From: Rhexocercosporidium sp. MPI-PUGE-AT-0058
Lineage: Eukaryota > Ascomycota > Leotiomycetes > Helotiales
Length of the DNA stretch: 64,000 nt
Reading direction: 5' to 3'
NCBI GenBank assembly: GCA_020746875.1
Contig: JAGTJL010000021.1
Coordinates: forward strand, 558,001-622,000
Part shown: piece after piece, positions 57,964 through 64,000 of the stretch
Numbering within the stretch: position 1 is the first letter of the stretch
Layout of the letters: every line of letters begins with the position of its first letter
Translations under genes and position numbers: made by a program
Notes under the pieces: model-generated
What the model was told of the DNA's origin: nothing
The model's input: the letters and a program-made list of their open reading frames with translations, nothing else
Databases searched by the model: none

Positions 57964-59141
57964 ATGCCTACCTCTTACTTGCCATCCATTCTTCTCCTAG
58001 CCAGCGGCCTCTTCTCGGCCGTGGCCGCTGGCAAATCTGCCCACGGGATGCGGCCTCGCGATGGACCCTCGCCGGCGCTGCCCCATTCCCCCGACACGTC
58101 GACCTACTGTACTTGGTGGGTGGATGTCCAAACAGCGACCACGTGTGACGCCATCCTTAGCACGAATTTCATCACCCTAGCGGAATTTAGGCGTTGGGTA
58201 AGTTTTCGACTGTGATAAAGCATTGAGATATCTCACTGACCTGTGAACAGAATCCTTCCCTCACCCCCGCCTGTGCTGTGGAGGGCGGAAAGTCGTATTG
58301 CGTGGAGGTCTTTGGCGAGCCTGTGCCGAGTTCCTCTACGACTCCTACCACCAAGTCGACCACTTTTTCGACCAGGATTTCTACTTCCACAAAAGCCACT
58401 TCTACTAAAACCACCACTCGGGCCCCGACTACCACTTCTAAGCCGTTGCCAACGACGACAAAGACTGGAAATGGCATCACTACCCCGACACCCATCCAAA
58501 CTAATATGGTAAAGAATTGTGATCGCTTTTACAAGGTCAAGTCTGGAGATACATGCGCCAAAATCTCCGCTTCGAACGGCGTTACGGTACAGCAGCTGAC
58601 GACGTGGAATCCGGCCGTCAAGTCCGACTGTTCTGCGATGTGGCTTGACTACTATATTTGTACCTCTATCGTTGGCCATACCCCAACTACGCCCACCACT
58701 GCTACTAACGGCATCACGACCCCGACGCCTATCCAGACCAACATGGTAAAGAATTGTGATCGCTTTTACAAGGTCAAGTCTGGAGATACATGCGCCAAAA
58801 TCTCCGCTTCGAACGGTGTTACAACACAGCAACTGACGACGTGGAATCCGGCCGTCAAGTCTGACTGCTCTGCGCTGTGGCTTGATTACTACATCTGCAC
58901 CTCCATCGTCGGCCACACGCCCACCACCCCAGGCAATGGTGTACAGACGCCCACGCCTTTCCAGACCGGCATGACCAAGTCCTGCAAGACCTTCCACCTC
59001 GTCACGTCCGGCCAGACCTGCCAGGTCATCACCACAAAGTACAAGATCACCCAGGCCAACTTTCTCAAGTGGAATCCCGCTGTCAAGAGTGATTGTACTG
59101 GCATGTGGGCGAATGCCTATGTATGTATTGCTGTGTTGTAA
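57964..59141 (+). CDS. Secreted LysM protein with four LysM domains
   Basis: Two exons (57964-58197, 58251-59141) join in phase 0 through a 53-nt intron to 374 residues. A signal peptide (MPTSYLPSILLLASGLFSAV) is followed by LysM 1 at about 47-95 (YCTWWVDVQTATTCDAI), which the intron interrupts. A Thr-rich linker follows, then LysM 2 and LysM 3, which are almost identical to each other (NCDRFYKVKSGDTCAKISAS; WNPAVKSDCSA), and a more diverged LysM 4 (CKTFHLVTSGQTCQVITTKY). No catalytic domain is present. LysM-only secreted proteins of fungi bind chitin, and some shield hyphae from plant chitinases or from chitin-triggered immunity. That role here is inference. The chitinase neighbour at 62228 supports a chitin theme. 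Confidence 0.93.
58506..58920 (+). repeat. Tandem duplication of a LysM unit, period 237 bp
   Basis: The block beginning ATGGTAAAGAATTGTGATCG occurs at 58506 and again at 58743. Nearly 70 bp at its start are identical and only scattered synonymous or conservative changes follow. The period is 79 codons, so LysM 2 and LysM 3 arose by a recent in-frame duplication. Confidence 0.9.
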
Positions 59142-59764
59142 CAAGGGGGAAGGGGAAGGTAGATTGCTACGATCGGAATGGTACTGATGTAAAGAGTTTT
59201 TCCATGCCAAAATTGTTATGTAGTCGCTGTGATGAATATCATTTGATAAGTTTACAGCAGAACATTTTGCGTGCAACCAACCAAGTGAATATTTGACCCT
59301 AGTGCGCCCACCCTTTGCCGTCTGAGACGTAATTATGTTGAAGTCGAGTTTGCGCGCCCCTCCCCCTCCCCCCATCACTTATCCACCTCCACCACGATCA
59401 GCAAAATCCAACAAATCCATCATACAGACAGTGACGAGCCCTTAATGCATCAAGTGAACACGAATTCGTATTATAAATCATTCAATGGAATTCTATGCGG
59501 CGTAATCTCTGTAGATTGCGATAGTAAAGTACAGAGCTAGTGCAGTATAGTATAGAGCTGGAAGTATAGTGGTACGCTACCCAAGGTACCTCGGTAGGTA
59601 CTGACAAAACCGCCTGCAAGTGCCTCTGAACATTGAATCTCAACAAACACCCCTACTAAAATATATACATCAAAATAAAAAGCAGATAAAGTGGCCTTGA
59701 ACGCCTTTTCATCCTCTGCACCTTGGATTATCCCTCAACAGTAAGGAAAGTGGCCGTTGGCTAT
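59142..59764. other. Convergent intergenic region
   Basis: This is the 3' flank of both the LysM gene and the minus-strand secreted protein gene. No coding frame is supported. Confidence 0.5.
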
Positions 59765-60646
59765 TCAGTGCCTTCGGCAACGGTTCGTTCGGTCTTTGAC
59801 AGTCTTGTATGACCTGAGAACCTGCCAGTGATCCCTCGCGAAGTGATTCGCCGTGGGCCCGCGATAGTAGCTGTCCAGCCAGCCGCGGACCCGGGTGCGA
59901 GTGTCGGCTGGGTTGGGGGAGCTATTGATGGTGGCCTCAAAGTCGACCGTTTTCCACTGCGCCGTGTCTGGATCGACTCCCACTGGCGGCACCCAGCCTG
60001 CGCGGTAGAAAGGGCTTGGGCCCATGTTTTTCTCAACAATAGTAACGCCGGGCAGGGCAGCTTGAGCCGCCGGAATCAGGTGGCGGCCATGGTCTGCGAC
60101 TCGAGCCGTGGTGATCTTGGTGAGCGTGTCGTCCACCCTGCTGAATGCGGCGTCACCGGCGGCCGTCCTCACAGCCGGCTTGTTGAAGTTGTCGTTGTTG
60201 ATCTGGCCGATGCGGTAGATGAAGTCATTGTGGTTGTTGCGCCCGTGCTTAACCGCCTTGTATCCCCTGAAGTTGTAAGGAGGCCCGCCACCGTCTCTCC
60301 AAGACCAGATACAGTTCCTAGCTGTCGCTGTAGTATCCAGAGAACCGTCAGGCTTGTAGGCTCCCTGTGCCGCCATTCCCGGTCGGATGTTGCCCAAAAA
60401 CCTCTGGAATTCGTCGAAGTTGCATTGCGGGCGGTTATTTCTCGCTCGGCAGGGAACCCAGTTGCCCAAACACCTGTTTTGGTTCCAGTTGCTGCACTGA
60501 TAACCGATCTGCCGATCAGCCTCAGGGTTGTGCTGGTCGATGAGGTAGGACTGGAAGAGCCAAACCCGCTCGAGGCAGTTTTGGTATCCTCCAGCGTACA
60601 CAGCCGTGATTATGAAGGAGAGAGTAAGGACGAGAGGAAGCTTCAT
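59765..60646 (-). CDS. Secreted protein of unknown function, 293 residues
   Basis: A single exon with its start at the ATG at 60646 (MKLPLVLTLSFIITAVYA), which gives a clean signal peptide. An in-frame ATG 12 codons upstream would spoil it. The mature part begins GGYQNCLERVWLFQSYLID and has six Cys in its first half (CLERV, YQCSNW, RCLGNW, PCRAR, QCNFD, NCIWSW), then a Cys-poor second half rich in Arg, Asn, Asp and Trp, with GHTRL-free ends (final RTNRCRRH). I do not recognise a catalytic motif. Its position between a LysM protein and a subgroup-C chitinase, pointing away from the chitinase across a 1.6-kb shared upstream region, suggests a linked role in chitin handling. That is inference only. 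Confidence 0.8.
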   Translation of the reverse strand: MKLPLVLTLSFIITAVYAGGYQNCLERVWLFQSYLIDQHNPEADRQIGYQCSNWNQNRCLGNWVPCRARNNRPQCNFDEFQRFLGNIRPGMAAQGAYKPDGSLDTTATARNCIWSWRDGGGPPYNFRGYKAVKHGRNNHNDFIYRIGQINNDNFNKPAVRTAAGDAAFSRVDDTLTKITTARVADHGRHLIPAAQAALPGVTIVEKNMGPSPFYRAGWVPPVGVDPDTAQWKTVDFEATINSSPNPADTRTRVRGWLDSYYRGPTANHFARDHWQVLRSYKTVKDRTNRCRRH

Positions 60647-62227
60647 GATGCAGACATATGGTAGGAACGGTCCATGGGCCAACGACGGAAGTAGATGAAG
60701 AAGGTCGAAGGATGAATCCCTCGAAGAATGTCAGCAAAACGGAATCATCAAGATAATCGAGAATTCCAGGAATCGAACTCGTATAGATGTGCTAAGTTAG
60801 ATATGGGTCTAGCCTTGACCAGCCAGTTAGCCAAATTAAATCCAAGCAGTGTATTCGAAATTTTACTTTGTACTTATTTCTTATATCTTGGCATCTCCAA
60901 TCCTTACTCCTGGCTGTTCTGCGCAGGAACTCCCCTCAGGAAAAAAAACCCCCGCGCTGCTTAGCTACTAGATATGAAAGGGAACGTGCTGAAGACCCCG
61001 GGGTCTACCAGTACTAGGATTCTTCTGATGCGGGATAAGTAGATTCGGATATCTCGCCCGACTAGGATGTTTAGGACAGGGCTGGATTTTTGTCTGACAA
61101 ATAGCCGCCACGTCTTGGCACCGCCGTGTCTTTCTCAATCAAGCAGGTTGTTAGCCTTAGGGTAATTTCCAGTATGCACTACGGAGATACAGCCGGTATC
61201 TTTTACCTCCTGTTTTTGCCAGGGGCCCCGACTACTAAACGCTTTTCTTGATTGAGTTGTAAACAGAAGATTTTTTGTGCACAAACCAGAGTGCTGAGTA
61301 ATTACTACTCTGATAGGGAAAGCTGCAGTCCCCTGGAAATCCAGGGGTAAAGATACCAGCTGTACCTCCGTACGAGTCCGATAATGCTTGCACATCTTGG
61401 CATGCAGGAAAGAGGAGATTTATTTACTTTAGAATAAACGAGCTCGCTTAACCCTAGTGGCTTGGCGTCCGGCGTAAGAGTTGCTTTCATGTGATACTCA
61501 TCGGAATTTTCTGAAATTTGACGCCCCAGCGTTATATCCCGACAAAACAATAGCAGATAATATCACATGGAATAAATACTCGAGGGAGCACTAATTGAAG
61601 CTGTCGGAGTAGATCTAGAAGCGGACACTCTCTATTTTTGGACGACTACTAGAAGCTTGGCTATATATCCTATCCCTGCAAGAACATCTACATTTCTCGA
61701 TACTACATAGACAAGGGCAGAGCTTGGCAAAGAGGGTTGAAGAACGCCCCCTCCCTGATCTGGAAACTAGTATTAAAAAAGACGGTGCGGTAAGATTGAG
61801 ACGCAACACCATGTACCACGATGTACTGTGATTATCCAATTCGGGAAGGTAGAATGAGTTATATAAACTTCTAGCGTTGAAAATTACTTCCATCATCCAA
61901 AATCTGAACCTTGTAATTAAGCGCTGACCAGGGTGGTACGAACTGCCAGTTGTAACTAAATATTAGGGTCTCCCGAGAATGCCTCTTTTATTTTGCCTCA
62001 GTATTATTTGCTGCTAACTGCTTACAAGCCATTCAGTCCACTGTCATTTGTCCTCATGCTCCTTCACCCCTTCTTCTTTTTCTTGCTTTGTCACAATTTT
62101 TGATACTCGCTATCATTCATCAACATCCATGCTCTGGATGAATTGCAACACTCTTTCAAACTCTCACATTGACTCTTCTTTTCTGTAAGGGACTGCTGCA
62201 CGGATTTGAGTTGTCTCACCATCCATA
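60647..62227. other. Divergent intergenic region with second inverted-repeat element
   Basis: This lies between the unknown secreted protein (minus) and the chitinase (plus). It contains the MITE-like element at 61182-61370. No other gene is seen. The last 200 bp are pyrimidine-rich, as expected for a fungal promoter. Confidence 0.5.
61182..61370. mobile_element. MITE-like inverted-repeat element, copy 2
   Basis: The left end CGGAGATACAGCCGGTATCT and the right end, complement of CGGAGGTACAGCTGGTATCT, form imperfect inverted repeats of about 45 bp or more, flanked on both sides by TA (61180-61181 and 61371-61372). Sequence just inside the right end (CCAGGGG, AACTTTCCCT-like) is shared with the element at 57269-57488, so both belong to one family. 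Confidence 0.75.
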
Positions 62228-64000
62228 ATGAAGGTTCTTTCTCTCTGTGCCCTCGTAGCTATAGCAGCCAGGGCCTTGGCGTCCTCCAACCTGGACGTCC
62301 GGGAAACAGAAGATGAGCTCGACAAATGGCTCTCAGCGGTTCAGGCCCAGCCTCTTGAAGCCCTCAGGTCATGCCCTGTTTCATGCAGCACGACTAGTGA
62401 GGACTCCTGGTTTCTCTTCCCAGATGCGTCCCAATTAGCTTCCTGCAACGAGACGATGCTGCTCAACATTGCCGTTCAGGTGGCCGAGGAAAATAACGAT
62501 AATGACACGCCCACCGTCATCAGGGTATGCACAGCAGACTACGACACCTCCAAGTCCATGAGGGCTACCTTCGTGCCCGATTCAACCAAGGCATCCCTCT
62601 GCGTCACGGCCAACAAGGTTTTGGAGGAAGTCTCGATACACATGCACCAGCCGGGCCAGGGTGGGGAGTTCTTGGCGGGCCATGTTATGTCTGCTGGCCG
62701 TCAGGTCAAGAGTTATCTTGCATCTCAAAAGCCGTCTTGCACTAACAACGCCATGGCCTTTGGATACTCGCAATCGGCAGCCATCGGTCTCTTCGCCGGC
62801 GCCGAAGTGCACCAACATGGTGTCACAACCGATGTTCTGGAAAAGTTTCTCGAGTATGCACAGGACAAGTCCATCTTCAGGAGCACCATGGTGCAGCTGT
62901 GTGGAGTTGGGGATCGTGGTGCCGACTACAGCATTGGCATCGTGGCTAGCAGTACCAAGAACCTGGAGTTTGTCCAGGAGGCAGTCAAGACCTGGGCCAG
63001 CGGCAAGTGTGTATCCCAGGCGGATACGGGCGAAGACTGGATGACCGTTACTCTGCGTGTGCCTGCTCCCGTGGAGGAGCTATTTTTGTCCAACAACTCC
63101 AATTCAAACGGCACCGGTACCGCCAGCTCTCATCAGTTCACTCCTCGAGATGTTGATACATCTGCTGGTTTTTCCTGGCTGCGCCCCCGCGCTGACTGCA
63201 AGTCCATCACCGTGCAAGCGGGTGAGGGCTGCTTTGCCGTGGCACAACGATGCGGGATATCGCAAACTCAACTGCAAAGCTTCAACCGCGCCAACCTTTG
63301 CGACTCGCTCGTTCTCAGCGAGCGTGTCTGCTGCAGCAGCGGCACCCTCCCCAACACCTTGCCCTCCGGAAACTCGGACGGCACGTGCAAGACACGCCAG
63401 GTTGTCGTGGGTGACGACTGTGGCTCGTTGGCCAAAAAGTGTGTAAGTTCAAACTACACGCCACTGGTGCCCGATCGAGACTAACAGAAGCCAACAAACA
63501 GGGAATCTCTGGAGACGACTTCATGAAAGCCAATTCTAAGACCGGTCTCTGCTCCACCTTGGCTGAGGGCCAACACGTCTGCTGCAGTCAGGGCAAGCTG
63601 CCTAACCTGAAGCCCAAGAAAGGCGCCGATGGCTACTGCGCCGTCTACCGCACCAAGAAGGACGACTACTGCTCCAAAATCGCTGCGGGTCTCATGCTCA
63701 CTGTGGCCGAGCTCGAGACTTTCAACAAGAACACATGGGGCTGGAACGGCTGCAATCTGCTCTATCCAGATTTCAACATGTGCGTCAGCGAAGGAGCTGC
63801 ACCCATGCCTGCGATTGTTTCTGTAAGTGAAGAAATCCCCTTAGACTACCCTTGAGTGCAGTGAAATATCACATGTATTAATATTCTTTGGCTCAGAATG
63901 CGGTATGTGGTCCGACCATGGCTGGCACCGTCCGACCGCCCGCCGGGACCAACCTCAGCACGATTAACCCGTGCCCTCTCAATGTTTGCTGCAACATATG
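62228..64000 (+). CDS. Killer-toxin-like GH18 subgroup-C chitinase, 5' part (continues past window)
   Basis: Exons 62228-63442, 63502-63822 and 63897 onward join in phase 0. The start MKVLSLCALVAIAARALAS is a signal peptide. Residues about 25-310 form the N-terminal region typical of these proteins, with a FGYSQSAAIGLFAGAEVHQH segment. Three LysM modules follow: from about 322 (DCKSITVQAGEGCFAVAQRC), about 382 (CKTRQVVVGDDCGSLAKKC, split by intron 1), and a third in exon 2 (YCAVYRTKKDDYCSKIAAGL). Exon 3 begins NAVCGPTMAGTV and ends, at the window edge, in INPCPLNVCCNI, the start of a hevein-type chitin-binding domain (CBM18). In the family this is followed by a GH18 catalytic domain, which lies outside this window, so activity cannot be judged. 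Such enzymes resemble the alpha subunit of yeast killer toxin and often sit beside LysM effector genes. Confidence 0.88.

Noticed and set aside
60740..60830. Possible tRNA on the minus strand suggested by a GTTCGATTCC word
   Set aside because: The bases around the word do not form a T stem, and no D arm or acceptor stem pairs could be drawn.

Overview
The window is nuclear DNA of a filamentous ascomycete (Pezizomycotina). The evidence is short introns of about 45-110 nt with GTAAGT/GTATGT donors and CTAAC/CTGAC branch sites, a Rom2-type RhoGEF, WSC and LysM wall proteins, a killer-toxin-like GH18 chitinase, and AT-rich blocks with the C-to-T/G-to-A stop pattern left by repeat-induced point mutation (RIP). 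The exact order or genus cannot be read from the sequence.

1-21 kb is an ordinary gene-rich chromosome arm. It holds a small three-exon glycine-rich protein (483-1324, minus), the Rho1 exchange factor Rom2 with DEP, DH, PH and CNH domains (2795-8250, minus), and a small secreted cysteine-rich protein with a knottin-like cysteine order (11133-11835, minus). It also holds a PhyH/FtmOx1-like 2-oxoglutarate dioxygenase (12848-13912, minus), Cu/Zn superoxide dismutase in five exons (14761-15665, plus), and a Tudor-SN (SND1-type) nuclease-domain protein (16893-19827, plus).

21.3-38.9 kb is one very large gene. Nineteen exons join in frame from an N-terminal signal peptide to a single stop and predict about 5,531 residues. 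In order these are three WSC-like cysteine modules, a run of ten mini-exons of 15-84 nt, a Ser-rich stalk, two LysM domains, about 2,000 residues of Ser-rich mucin, a cysteine domain preceded by a dibasic site, about 1,600 more Ser-rich residues, a second copy of that domain, and a Ser/Pro-rich tail. All ten mini-exons are multiples of three and all are bounded by phase-1 introns, so any subset could be skipped without losing frame. This is the most striking structure in the window.

39-54 kb is a degraded accessory block. It contains a frameshifted and truncated vanillyl-alcohol-oxidase relic, a RIP-mutated Tc1/mariner transposase, AT-rich islands, an inverted-repeat element, an FAD monooxygenase of doubtful integrity with a 10-bp minisatellite in its last intron, and fragments of a C2H2 zinc-finger gene, a peroxisomal thiolase and the IQ region of a class V myosin.

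54-64 kb resumes with intact genes: a 2EXR-domain protein (54008-54700, minus), then a chitin-related group. This is a LysM+WSC secreted protein (55621-56394), a LysM-only secreted protein with four LysM domains (57964-59141), a 293-residue secreted protein of unknown function (59765-60646, minus), and the N-terminal half of a LysM/hevein/GH18 subgroup-C chitinase (62228 to beyond the window end). Two related inverted-repeat elements (57269-57488 and 61182-61370) bracket the middle two genes. LysM proteins plus such a chitinase suggest joint work on chitin, in wall remodelling, fungal antagonism or masking of chitin from a host. That last step is inference.
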